Part shown: in pieces, positions 10,721-21,100 of the stretch
Position numbering within the stretch: position 1 is the first letter of the stretch
Layout: each line of letters opens with the position of its first letter
Assembly: GCA_022385805.1 (NCBI GenBank)
Contig: MU277707.1
Coordinates: 112,817-176,816, forward strand
DNA length: 64,000 nucleotides
From: Pilatotrama ljubarskyi
Lineage: Eukaryota; Basidiomycota; Agaricomycetes; Polyporales; Polyporaceae
Direction of reading: 5' to 3'
Notes under the pieces: generated by a model
What the model was told of the DNA's origin: nothing
Databases searched by the model: none
The model's input: the letters and a program-made list of their open reading frames with translations, nothing else
Translations under genes and position numbers: made by a program

Positions 10721-13499
10721 TTAAGCGGCGACGACACCGGCGGGGGGCGAAAACAAGGATTTGTGGGCGGGGCAATACATGCAGCTGCAGTTGGGGGCGT
10801 GCCCGTTCGCGTTGGACTGAGCGCCGTTGTTGTTGCCGTTCCCACCGTTGGTCTGGGAGCCACCGACGAAGCCGCCACTGTTAGACTGGGCACCGTTGTT
10901 GTTGCCGTTTCCCCCGTTGATCTGAGGGCCGCCGAGGAACGTGGAGTCGTTCGAGAGGGCCCCGTTGCCGTTGCCGTTCCCGCCGTTGCTCTGCGAGCCG
11001 CCAACGAAGCCGCCACTGTTCGACTGCGCGCCGTTCCCGTTACCGTTTCCGCCGTTGTACTGAGGACCGCCGAGGAAGGTCGACTTGTTGGACTGCGGGC
11101 CGTTACCGTTACCGTTCCCGCCGTTCGTCTGCGAGCCACCGACGAAGCCCCCGCTGTTGGATTGGGCGCCGTTGTTGTTACCGTTCCCGCCATTGATCTG
11201 AGGACCGCCGACGTAGGTGGCGTCGTTCGAGAGCGCGCCGTTCCCGTTCCCGTTACCACCGTTGCTCTGCGAGCCACCGACGAAACTGGCGGAGTTCGAC
11301 TGGGCGCCGTTCCCGTTCCCATTGCCGCCGTTGTACTGCGGGCCGCCAAGGAAGGTGGACGAGTTGGACTGGGGGCCGTTGCCGTTGCCGTTGCCGCCGT
11401 TGGACTGGGACCCGCCGACGAACCCGCCAGAGTTCGATTGAGGGCCGTTGTTGTTTCCGTTGCCGCCGTTGACCTGGGGGCCGCCGAGGAAGGACGCTGT
11501 GTTGGACTGCGGGCCGTTCCCGTTCCCGTTTCCGCCATTGCTCTGCGAGCCGCCCACGAAGCCTCCAGAGTTCGACTGGGCACCGTTGTTGTTCCCATTG
11601 CCGCCGTTGTACTGGGGACCACCGAGGAGAGTCGAGGAGTTGGACTGGGGGCCGTTGTTGTTGCCATTGCCGCCGTTGGACTGGGACCCGCCCACGAAGC
11701 CCGCGCTGTTAGACTGGGGGCCGTTGTTGTTGCCGTTCCCGCCATTGATCTGAGGACCGCCGAGGAAGCTGCTGGTGTTGGACTGGGGGCCGTTCCCGTT
11801 CCCGTTACCGCCGTTCGTCTGGGAGCCACCGACGAAGCCACCGCTGTTCGACTGCGCCCCGTTGCCATTCCCGTTCCCGCCGTTGTACTGAGGCCCGCCT
11901 AGGTAGGTGGCGTCGTTCGACTGAGCACCGTTCCCGTTCCCGTTGCCACCGTTGGACTGCCAGCCGCCGACGAAGCCGCCGCTGTTGGACTGCGGGCCGT
12001 TGTTGTTCCCGTTGCCGCCGTTGATCTGAGGGCCGGCGATGAACTTGCTGTGGTTGGACTGCGGGCCGTTGTTGTTGCCGTTCCCACCGTTCGACTGCCA
12101 GCCGCCGACGAAGCCAGCCGAGTTCGACTGGGGACCGTTCCCGTTCCCGTTCCCGCCGTTGTACTGCGGGCCGCCAAGGAAGGTCGACGAGTTGGACTGG
12201 GGGCCGTTGCCGTTGCCGTTTCCGCCGTTGGATTGAGAGCCACCGACGAAACCGCCGCTGTTGGACTGTGCGCCGTTGTTGTTCCCGTTCCCGCCGTTGA
12301 ACTGCGGACCGCCGAGGAAGCTGCTGGTGTTGGACTGAGCCCCGTTCTCGTTCCCGTTACCGCCATTGCTCTGCGAGCCGCCGACAAAGCCGCCGCTGTT
12401 CGACTGAAGTCCGTTGTTGTTTCCGTTGCCGCCGTTGAATTGGGGGCCACCGAGGAAGGACGCGGTGTTGGACTGTGCGCCGTTCCCGTTGCCGTTTCCG
12501 CCGTTGGTCTGGGACCCGCCGACCCAACCACCGTTGTTCGACTGGGCGCCGTTGTTGTTTCCGTTCCCGCCGTTCCACTGCGGGCCACTGAGGAAGCGGC
12601 TTGTGTTGGACTGGGCACCGTTGTTGTTGCCGTTGCCGCCGTTCCACTGGGATCCGCCGATCCACCCGCCGTTGTTGGACTGCGGGCCGTTGTTGTTCCC
12701 GTTCCCGCCGTTCCACTGGGAGGCTCCCACGAAGCGGGCGGCGATGGGATGAGCGGCGAAGCCCTTGCCCTCGCCAGAGCCGTACTCGAAGCCCTGCATC
12801 ACAAACCGACGGCCCGTCAGCGACCCGAGATATCATGAGGGAGGAGCGCATGAGAGGGACGTACAGCAGGTCCCAAGGTGGGGTTTCCGGACCACATGGG
12901 GCCCGCGGGGTTGATGTCGAACCACTCCTCGACGGCGTCCGCAGTGGAGAGGAGCACGGTGCCAGAGTGGCCCTTGACGAACGGCGTGCCGTAGACAGCA
13001 GTGGGCAGACACTGCAAGGCGCGCGCCGTCGCGCGCTCGGCATCGCTGCAGCTCGCACCGGACGGGAGGAGCATCTCGAGCGTGCCCTCGGTATCGTAGC
13101 CCTGTATAAGCGTATGCCGGGCTTAGCTATGCCCATGGATAGAGCAAAGAGTGTATTTACGTTACCTTGTGGGTGAGTTGGAACCAGTCGAATCCCAGGG
13201 TGGAGAGCTCCCTGGCGATGGCCTTGATGCCTTCAGGGACGAGGGTAGGGCCGGAGAAAGCGATGACCGCCTTGTAGATGGTAGGGAACTGCAAGTAGCC
13301 GAGGTGAGCACAGGTCAGGGTAGGAGGACACGAAGAGAAGGCTCACCCGAGGCGGGGATGTCGCGGAGGTCTTGCCGTCCGCGTTCAAGCTGGAAAGTAC
13401 CGTAAAATCGATTGGTCAGCGTAGGTTCTCGCTGGGAGACGCGAGGGATTGGACGAACTTTTGGAACGTCGACGTGCGCTGGCTGACGGGAGTGGACAT
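10721..13499 (-). CDS. Asn/Gly/Gln-rich 23-residue repeat protein, copy C, intact (838 aa)
   Basis: Exons: 13459-13499, 13347-13389, 13166-13288, 12865-13101 and 10721-12793. The sum is 839 codons with the stop, all GT-AG and in phase. Residues 1-148 form a non-repetitive head (MSTPVSQR start, FPTIYKAVIAFS, GYDTEGTLEMLLP, YGTPFVKGHSG, WFDINPAGPMW). Residues 149-183 lead into 27 consecutive 23-residue repeats, then a short tail with a CSCMYC cluster. Repeats alternate strictly between two forms, GGFVGGSQ and SSFLGGPQ, each followed by NGGNGN. There is no signal peptide or membrane segment, so the product is cytosolic or leaves by an unconventional route. Length, Gln/Asn/Gly pattern and repeat size recall curlin-type beta-solenoid repeats; that is inference. 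The ATG at 13499 was chosen because it matches A and B and lies about 100 nt after the TATA box. Confidence 0.85.
10826..12688 (-). repeat. Tandem array of 27 x 69-nt coding repeats
   Basis: 27 units of exactly 23 codons, with no length variant, lie inside exon 5 of copy C. A half unit flanks each side. Two unit types alternate, so the true period is 138 nt. The array is GGC/AAC-rich on the coding strand. Because 69 is a multiple of three, several other frames also stay open for hundreds of codons; these are by-products. Confidence 0.9.
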
Positions 13500-13595
13500 G
13501 ATAGAGAGTATCGAAGGGTGCTTTGTCTGTTGCAGAAAGAGCTGGATAGCTGAGAGGGCGAGTGCTGAGGAAACCGGGACCGCCCCGTCCGCTGG

Positions 13596-13603
13596 CTTAT
13601 ATA
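13596..13603 (-). promoter_or_regulatory. TATA box of repeat-protein copy C
   Basis: TATATAAG on the minus strand about 97 nt before the ATG at 13499; same position as in copies A and B. Confidence 0.65.
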
Positions 13604-13679
13604 CCTGAGGGCTTGACATTTCTTGAACGGTCCATTGGTCACGAAGCCTCGGCATCTGAACGCGGCGTGTTCCATCCGT

Positions 13680-16254
13680 CGTTGCTGTCGCTCCTAAACA
13701 TGGACTGGATTCTGGCGAAGAAGGCCGACAATTGGTGCGCCTGTGACTTTGCGCTATGATGAGTGCCTGACGAGCCAGCTGATTAAGTGCACTGGATGAG
13801 AGGGAAGCGAGACACCGGTGTCAAAGAACGTGCCGCCGAGTGAATTACTCACAATCTATTGCGGCCGGCACGCCAGCGTGAAGCAGCATCTGAGCGCTTG
13901 CAGCGCGCGAAGAGGCCGCGAAGGGGTCGCGAAGGCTTCGCTCTGGCTTTGAGTAATACGATGCTTGAAGGAGGGATCTTCTTAGCGCCTTGAGAAGTGC
14001 AAGGGACCCGAACTCGGAGCATGCGGCGGCCAGCGGTGGCGTGAGGGTCTCTATCGCAGGTGCTTAAGCCAAGTCTACAAAAGATATTAATCTGTATGAT
14101 TCCGTTGAGTAAAGAGAACGATATGTGTCCTGCGCAGCTCACTGACGGCATAGACAAAGTCGACATTGGTCAGGTCACGGTGGGCTGCAGGCGCAAGAAG
14201 CGTAGGCCTGAAATGCTATGCAATAGGTGCATACCCGATGGCAGCGTTGCTAAGGTTTCTACGTGCTCAAAGAGTTGACTCCGGGCCACCGCATGCCCCG
14301 GAGGGAACTGGCATGGTTTGTGCGCGATAGCCCGTATTTCGGAAGTCCTGTTGTATTCAGGACGGTGGCATGGCCTGGCTTCTGTCTTGCCAAACGGCCT
14401 TGCCGCGCACGCAAATTGCATGCCAGAAGTAGAGTGCTCGAGTCCTTCGCACGAGCTAGAACCTGCTAAGTCCGTGGCAGATTGGCAGGGCATCAAGCGT
14501 GAACCTTGGTGGCGGGACCGCAGAAGTTCGTGGCCGGTACAGATCATATCGTATCGGGAACGTCGCTTGACGAGAAGCGGGGACAGCGGCGGATTTTTGC
14601 CCGGTAGCAGCAGACGCACAAACTGTAGCACTACCGACTATGCCGAGAGAGAGACCGTGACGCGACTGCCAAGGGAGATGCAGTACTAGTGCCGTGGCGC
14701 TTAGTAGGCGCCTGTGTACCACCGCCCTGGTCAGGTGGTCGTGCGACCCTCCTCTCACGCTCGCCTGCGCTTTCCTGAGTTTCCTCTGCTTTCCGGATCC
14801 GGCACCGTACTTGCCACCTTAGGTACTCGCCATCTCTTTCGGCTCTGAATCTCTGCAGATCTGCTCTAGGCTACCAGCAAGCTGCTTTTATTCTCCTAGC
14901 CTCCTACTCCTGCGGCAGTCGGGAACTTGACCCATCCCCCGCAAGTCACAGCTTGAACTTACGCTACCGTACTCCCATTTGTCTTCCGAGTTTGGCTCGG
15001 GCTGTAGAGCAAATCATCAGCCAAGCTACATATGTACTTCTACTCACTGCCCTTGCAAACCCATGAGCAGCTATTTCCAGGCACGGATCACACTGAGACA
15101 CTATATCACCGGTATGCACTTCCCGCCGACTCCTCGATACGTCTCGCGAGTTGCGTGCATCCTGTCCTGCCTGCTACACTAACATACACTAGCATGATCT
15201 GGGGATGTGTCAGTCGATTGATATAGTATCTACTTATGCATTGAATCCGAAGACGTGCCGGAGCGAAGCCTTCCTTTCCCCTGGATATGAATGATGTGGC
15301 AGTGACTTCCATGCTCCATGTAAATCACCAGCACAGAGCCGTCCTGTAGGCATCGCGCTACGCTGCTCGAACGCGACAGAGCACGCAACCCCTTCACACG
15401 TCAGACACACCGTACCTGGCGCTGCCGGGGCTGCGTCGTATGCCCATGTCTGTATTTTGGCGGTAGACGGACGTCGACGAATGCACAGTCGCTCCCTGCG
15501 TCCGGGGCTCGTCGTCGAGCGGCCTGTATTACTTATGCCGATCCGGGCCCACAGAGTTCCTTCCTATGTCTTCTGTGGTCGGCGAAGCTTTGGCCATCGT
15601 CGAAGGTGCCATGCCCGAGCATCTTTCCCAGAACCCGTGGACATCGGCACACTCCGAGAGCATCGAAGCAAGCAGCCATCTAACCAGAATGCCGTTGGTA
15701 ATCAAGTACTCCTCGAGATCCAAGACACCAGTACTGATATTGACGTGCCTGTGAGATTTACACCGCGTTCGGGGGCGGCTTGCCTCCGGACATCAGTAGT
15801 GGTCGTGTTTCACTGCAACGAACTCGGATATCCGACTTACACTTCTGTATCTCATGGGCTAAGTCCTGATCTATCATCTTTCTGCCAGGCTCAGGATTTC
15901 CGCCCAGGTCTGCTGCGCTGAGATTCACGCACAGTCTGTACGATCCATAGGGCGGTCCTGGAAGGCTGCGATGACGAGACGGTGGTGAGCCGTACGCGAC
16001 TCGAACGTCTCGCAGTAGATCGCGCCTATACCGTGACGTTTTCCTTCCGCGACGCACTCGTTGCAGTCGATGCAGACCAAGCGCGCGACTGGCCTTACGT
16101 TATTCGTCCCCGCCTTCGCCGGACTGGAGCCTCCCGGGCTTTACCTCGTACAAAGTCCACCCGGGAAGCGTCCTAAGTACCATATGTACGATTCGCCCGC
16201 TTTCGCTCTCACGTAGGATACGTCGGACGCGTCGAGCACAACTCAAATACGCCT
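13680..16254. other. Intergenic part of duplicated unit C, no intact gene
   Basis: This stretch aligns by eye with 1050-3500 of unit A, including the upstream block, the block at 15241-15345 and the peptide-like block at about 15640. No open frame is shared between the copies. I see no gene here. Confidence 0.5.
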
Positions 16255-16380
16255 ATTGCGCTTCCGCCGCGCTTCGTCGTGGACCTGCGCGATTGAGTCG
16301 AGGACGAGCCACCCAGCAGGCTGGACTGGGGGGTACGACCATCTTCGCAAACAGCAGGTTCGTCCAATTCGAATCCTGAT
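16255..16380 (+). pseudogene. Small DUF6533 remnant, unit C
   Basis: A short plus-strand piece reads RFVVDLRD then a stop (about 16272-16298), and after it a GTTIF-like stretch (about 16330). It corresponds to RFMMNLRDIDR and GGTIVFERAG of unit B. Everything upstream in the gene has been lost. It marks the third and most eroded DUF6533 copy. Confidence 0.45.
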
Positions 16381-16834
16381 CCATAGGTGGGCCGCTGGGC
16401 TTACTAACACCCGCTCATTCGTGTACTCTGCGGGAGAGGCTCAGTAAGAGTGAGCCCTGGCCATGTCCTGGGTGCGCGAGGGAGAAGGAGCTGCTGGCCG
16501 TTGACTTCGCGGCAATCTGGTGACGGTGAGACGATATAGCAGGATGTATCGCGGTTCTGCGATCGTGAGGAGTAGCAGGTGCGTGAGTCCAGCGAGCGCT
16601 GCTGACGGGTGGACAATCCGAATCGCTCAATGACCTGTTTGCCAATCGCGACGCGGTAAATTGACGCGTTCGTCTCGGTGTTAGGGAAGCTCGACAACAG
16701 CATGGACCAGCCTCAGGCTGCTAAGACTCGGCCCGGGATGGAGTGAGTCCGAAAGTTTCGGAGATCGTGCGGTTCGAGTGATGCTGTCGTTCTCGCTACA
16801 TGCTCGTAATGTAAGAAATTCCCTCAGCGATGCA
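16381..16834. other. Gap before tRNA-Ser, nothing recognised
   Basis: No conserved frame or RNA gene seen. The likeness to units A and B ends somewhere in this stretch. Confidence 0.4.
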
Positions 16835-16926
16835 GACACTATGGCCGAGTGGTTAAGGCGACAGATTCGAATGACCCGATTATCTGTTTCCCTCTGGGAG
16901 CGCAGGTTCAAATCCTGCTGGTGTCG
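16835..16926 (+). tRNA. tRNA-Ser(CGA) with a 10-nt intron
   Basis: The acceptor stem GACACTA pairs with TGGTGTC (one T-G wobble). The A-box region reads GGCCGAGTGGTTAAGG and the T arm GGTTCAAATCC. The anticodon stem ACAGA/TCTGT encloses 17 nt, that is a 7-nt loop with anticodon CGA plus a 10-nt intron at the canonical site one base 3' of the anticodon. A variable arm typical of tRNA-Ser follows. A T-rich run for Pol III termination starts just after the discriminator base G. Confidence 0.92.
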
Positions 16927-18990
16927 TCTTTTTCTCCCATCCGCAAAGATTCATAGGTTCGACGACGAGTCATGTGTACTGTATATTCGCATCGTCAGCG
17001 TTCCCCTCGTCCACGGTCGAGTACCAGCTCCGAAGTCAACCGCAGGCAGAGAACGAAGCGTAGCTGATCACGAACGGTACTGGTCAGCTGGGCCTTTCTG
17101 AGCCTTTCTCCCGGCAAAGGCAGCGCCAGTCCGTTCTGTCGCATCTCACACACCGTCAAATAAACTGGGACCACCTGAGAGCACCGCCAGCTGCGCAGTG
17201 CTGGCAGCACCAACCTTGATAAGAGGAGAGCGTTGAGTCGCTATGCCGCTTGAGGGCTGGTGCGAACGCGATGCGCGCACGTTGACCCGAGTCGGAGTTC
17301 ATAGGGGGAGCAGCGGCCAAGAACAGAGCGAACAGACGTTCCGGCTGGGGTTGAAGTACTTGCAGCTGACTCCGCAGGTGGCGGATCGGACCCGTTGACT
17401 CGCCAGCGGCGTTCCGCTCAGACTGCTCAGCCGCCAAAGCCCCGCTGAGAAGCTCAGCGCATGGCGGGCAGTGGGCTCAGCGGAGCCTCTGATGGAACGT
17501 GGGGCGTACCTCTCCGCTGGGGTCGGACTCGGAACGCACCTCGCGTGCCGTACGCTGTATGTCACGACAACGTCTCAGCGAGGATCGCTGTCACGCTACT
17601 CGTAAGCAGACTACCTCGCTGAGTGCGTGTTCGCGGTGCTCTCGAGAGTGATCCGAGCTCATGGCCGCGAGTCTTGAACGTCTGCATAGTCGCCAGGGAA
17701 GGATCCTCGTCGCGAAGTATTTGTTCCACTTACTATTGACGCAGTCACCGTCCGACGTCGGCGTCCCTGGCTGCGGTAGACGTCCCCGAGATGCGGGGTT
17801 TGGCCTAGTAAAGGAAGGGCTAAAAGACTGCGAACTCTGTTAAGCTCGACTTATTGGCATGCGAATCATGGGGGCGAACTGACAAGCGCGCCATGTGTCG
17901 ATCAGAGTAGTCTGCTTGCCAAAGCTCCGAGGCTAAACTTCGAGAATGCAGACGTATCACCGTGAGTGCTGCTTTAACTTGGCTGACTGCATCGGCGGTC
18001 ATTTCCCTCGCGTGAAAGCGCTTCAACAGCTGTCTGGCCTGATCCACATATTGTTGAAGCCTCTCCTTGGAATTTGTGGGGGTCCGAGACCCGTAACACG
18101 CCCGCCTACTGCGGAAGGACCATGAGATACGATGTGCGTCGGGGCGATGAAGACGCGGTGCCTACTCATGCGCAAGTGTCCTGGTAGCTTGTGTGACAGA
18201 TGCGCGCACTCGGCTCTCAGCGGTGGCGTCGCCTCGTTGCTGAACGCACCCCGCAGTGTCGCACTGTGGATCTCTGTCCGCCAAGTTGTGGGTCGCTGTG
18301 CACCAGAAGTTGAAGGCGCTTCCCGAGCAGAATCCGCCGAACGGTGACGGTGGCGGGACTACGGATGCATCAGCTGTCAAGGCAGGCTCCAGCGATGTAG
18401 GTTGTTTCTTTGGAATATGTCAGAGCTGGCTCACCTGGTGCGCCACGACTCCTCCTGTTGCGCTCTGGATGCAGCGGGATGGCTTGGCTTGTCATTTGCC
18501 TATCTACAGATGCATCAGTAGCTCCCCAGGGGTCGTGAGGGCGAGCGAGCCAGACCGCTACATCTGTCCGTCACGCTCATCCGTATTGCGGCTATGGGAT
18601 GTTCGAGGCCTGTATAGCGCGTATCGTCACCGTAGTAGGGCGAAGAGTGACTTGAAATATGGAGGACACGGCGGGCTCACCACAGACAGCGCAAATCCTC
18701 GACGCCCGAGTCTTCGGTTTGGCTGAAACTGGGCGACGTTCGTCCATTTGGCAGGCGACTGTATGCGTGAAGCACCATCGGTGGCTGGTAGGAGTGGTCT
18801 GCCGGGGTGCTGCGAACCTGTCGGAAAAGCTCGACGCTACTTGCGCCTCCTGGTGTCAATTATCCTATGTGAGCGGACCTGGGGAGGTCAGCAGGCCTCG
18901 TGTGGTGGAGTCGACGCCAAGGGCCAAGGGCACACACGCCTGCCGCTACGCTCCTGAGAGGAGCGAGTACGCGTAGTGAGTTAGCGCGCG
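16927..18990. other. Gap upstream of SSP1, no confident gene
   Basis: Several anonymous frames occur, none with a recognisable family or conserved splicing. The last part (about 18.66-18.9 kb) resembles 23.2-23.45 kb upstream of SSP2 (shared GCTGCGAACCTG at about 18811 and 23318). It therefore belongs to the secreted-protein duplication. Confidence 0.4.
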
Positions 18991-18997
18991 GACAGAA

Positions 18998-19006
18998 CAT
19001 AAAAGG
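18998..19006 (+). promoter_or_regulatory. TATA box of SSP1
   Basis: CATAAAAGG about 130 nt before the ATG at 19135. SSP2 and SSP4 have similar boxes. Confidence 0.55.
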
Positions 19007-19134
19007 TGGGAGCTCGCAGGGAGCTGCATTACCGCCCCATTATCCAGTCCAGCCAGGTGCGCAACTCAGCTTACTTACCCTCTCCCTCAAATATGCTGTG
19101 GATACTGACATCGATGCTGTAGTACCACGACAAC

Positions 19135-19571
19135 ATGCAGTTCCTCACCATCGTCAAGCTCGCCCTCGTCGCTCCGATCGCCGCGGTTCTCGCGACGCCT
19201 GCGGCCCTCGAGGCTCGTCAGGCCAGTTGTCTCGGGAGCTCCTGCAGCACAAGCTCGCCCTGCTGCGCGGGAGCGACTTGCGTCGGTATTCCCTCGCTTT
19301 TCCAGGTGCGTCTGGATCTGTAGGCTACGTGCCGATCGCAGAGCGGTTTGCGAGATGCTCACTGCCGTATGTCACAGGTCTGCTTGCCGACGTCGTGCCC
19401 CATCCCTTGCTCCACGACGGCGGATTGCACTTCTGGTTGCCCGGGGTCGGGTCTGACTTGCCAGTCCGTGCTTGGCGGCATAGTCGGGCTCAAGGTGAGC
19501 GGTGGCCGCGCGTCGTTGGGCAGTGATCCTCGTACTCACATGAATCACAGGTTTGCCTCCCTTCTGCCTAA
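19135..19571 (+). CDS. Small secreted cysteine-rich protein SSP1 (102 aa)
   Basis: Three phase-0 exons: 19135-19305, 19378-19494 and 19551-19571. The product starts with a signal peptide (MQFLTIVKLALVAPIAAVLA), then a short propeptide ending LEAR, a likely Kex2-type processing site before Q29. The mature part has twelve cysteines in two halves of six. Half one runs C-x4-C-x5-CC-x4-C-x9-C. Half two is similar, but the CC pair is split by three residues. Each exon junction falls one codon before the sixth cysteine of a half. The spacing C-C-CC-C-C is that of inhibitor-cystine-knot folds, so two tandem knottin-like domains are plausible (inference). It is a paralogue of SSP2, SSP3 and SSP4. Extracellular effector or defence roles are possible but not shown. 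Confidence 0.85.
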
Positions 19572-20599
19572 GTCCCTGGCTTCCACAAGGCCCCTCGCAG
19601 GCACATTGCCCGGTAAGTCGTCCCGAGTGGCGTTCCGCGCAATCTCACTAACGACAGGCTCCCCGCAGTCTGCCCCCGTTCCACCCGTTCCAGTTTGATG
19701 TTCTGTCGTGCGCGCGCACAAAAAAGGCAAAAATCCACGTAGTTGAGTAACGGCTCGAATGTGTCCCGGAAACCTTGTACAACACCTGTGATCGTCGTGG
19801 ATAAACAAATGGAAGTGTGTCTTCCCGAACTCGCGTTCGCTTTCCCTGTGACAGGGGCACGTGAAGTGTGACCCACGCGTCGCTCGCGTATGGAAAGGTG
19901 AGCGCTAGTTCCACTACTTAGTACTGCGACATGACGTTCCTTCATATTCGACGCCCAGCTTGTCCTTTTTTCTCGTTGGCTTTTTACGTGGCGGGTCTCT
20001 TAGCTGCCCATGCAAAGCTCATGGTGAGTACCTCCGTGGACATTCGTACGTAGGCGGGTCCCGTTCTGCTTCGCGACACCTATGGACGTGATACTCGCGC
20101 TCATGCTCATTATCGTCTGACAAGCAAAGCAGTTGGCATACGGCGGTGAGTTTGTATTACTATACATATTACCCTCTGTGTCCGTCTGGCTTTGTGGACA
20201 TCCAGGCCTCCAATAACTTGGGATTCTCCGTTAGACGTCGTCATAGTATGTGCGGTCAGGCAGCACCGGTGAGCCCCATATCCACCTCATCGCTCGTAGT
20301 TCTCACCAACCCTCTGCTGCAAGCCCCTCGACGATGTGGCTGGCAGCATTGTTCCAAGTGGCTCGCAGATGTATTTGATCAAAGCAGGTCAGTACCCTTT
20401 CGGCCCTGAGCAGGTCCCATCGTTCTCTTCCCAGACTCGGGCTTCCGAGTCACGTATTCTGGGTTCCGTACAGACTGTCGCCCGGCCGTACGACCCCGTC
20501 TACATCGTTCTCAAAATACTTGCCTTCAACTCCCTGTATGCGGCTGTGTCGCAAGCGCAGCAGCGACTATATAACGACTTGAATTCAGCCTGAGAGTTC
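19572..20599. other. 3' flank of SSP1
   Basis: It holds the 20-nt string TTGTACAACACCTGTGATCG at 19775-19794, identical to one at 24249-24268 behind SSP2. Otherwise no gene is seen. Confidence 0.55.
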
Positions 20600-21100
20600 G
20601 CGACGTCTCAGTGATACATACAGTACAACGGCACGTACTCCTCCAGTCAACCAGGAACACATACTCACGAATACCACATTAACGCCATACACGCACCCGG
20701 ATGCCGCCGCTCACGCTTGCAGCGGTGCATACCGAAGGAGGCGTAGAGGCTAGCCGGATGAGCAGCAGCAGCCGGGGGCTACCTGCGGCTCGGATAGTGC
20801 ATGACGAGCTTGGCGGACTGGCAGCCAGACCGTGACGAACTGGCGCACCGCAGCGAGAGTCAACTTTGACCGGAGTACCATGATGTTGTTGCGTAGGATC
20901 TCGCCCTACCTGTGCTCCACGCGTGGCCTGGGCTCGTGCGGGCGATTGTTCGGGCCTGGAGGTCCGCAATGCGGCTTGTAGCACTGAGAGGGGTGGGCTA
21001 CAGATCGAATACCGAGGGGCTCACCACGAGATTGCCGATGGACGCTCAGCCTCTGCCGGCCCTCGACGAAGCTTCAAAACGGCGCGCTCTTCGTGGAGAC
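20600..21100 (-). pseudogene. Decayed duplicate of the WDR48 3' end
   Basis: The minus strand reads GEILRNNIMVLRSKLTLAA and VRQFV, matching [20 protein letters not shown] of the intact gene at 28.27-28.59 kb. An in-frame TAG precedes it, and a frameshift follows VRQFV. The likeness extends into the 3' UTR (near 20615 and 28163, TACATACAGTAC). Only the last exon and downstream sequence were copied. Orientation relative to SSP1 is the same as that of intact WDR48 to SSP3. Confidence 0.8.

Noticed and set aside
10580..11902. A 440-codon open frame on the plus strand over the repeat array, and a 432-codon one on the minus strand in another frame
   Set aside because: The 69-nt repeat is a multiple of three and free of stops in several frames, so long open frames arise automatically. 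Only the NGGNGN frame continues the spliced head in phase.
16270..16300. DUF6533 remnant as a functional third gene
   Set aside because: Only about 15 recognisable residues remain, with a stop directly after them.
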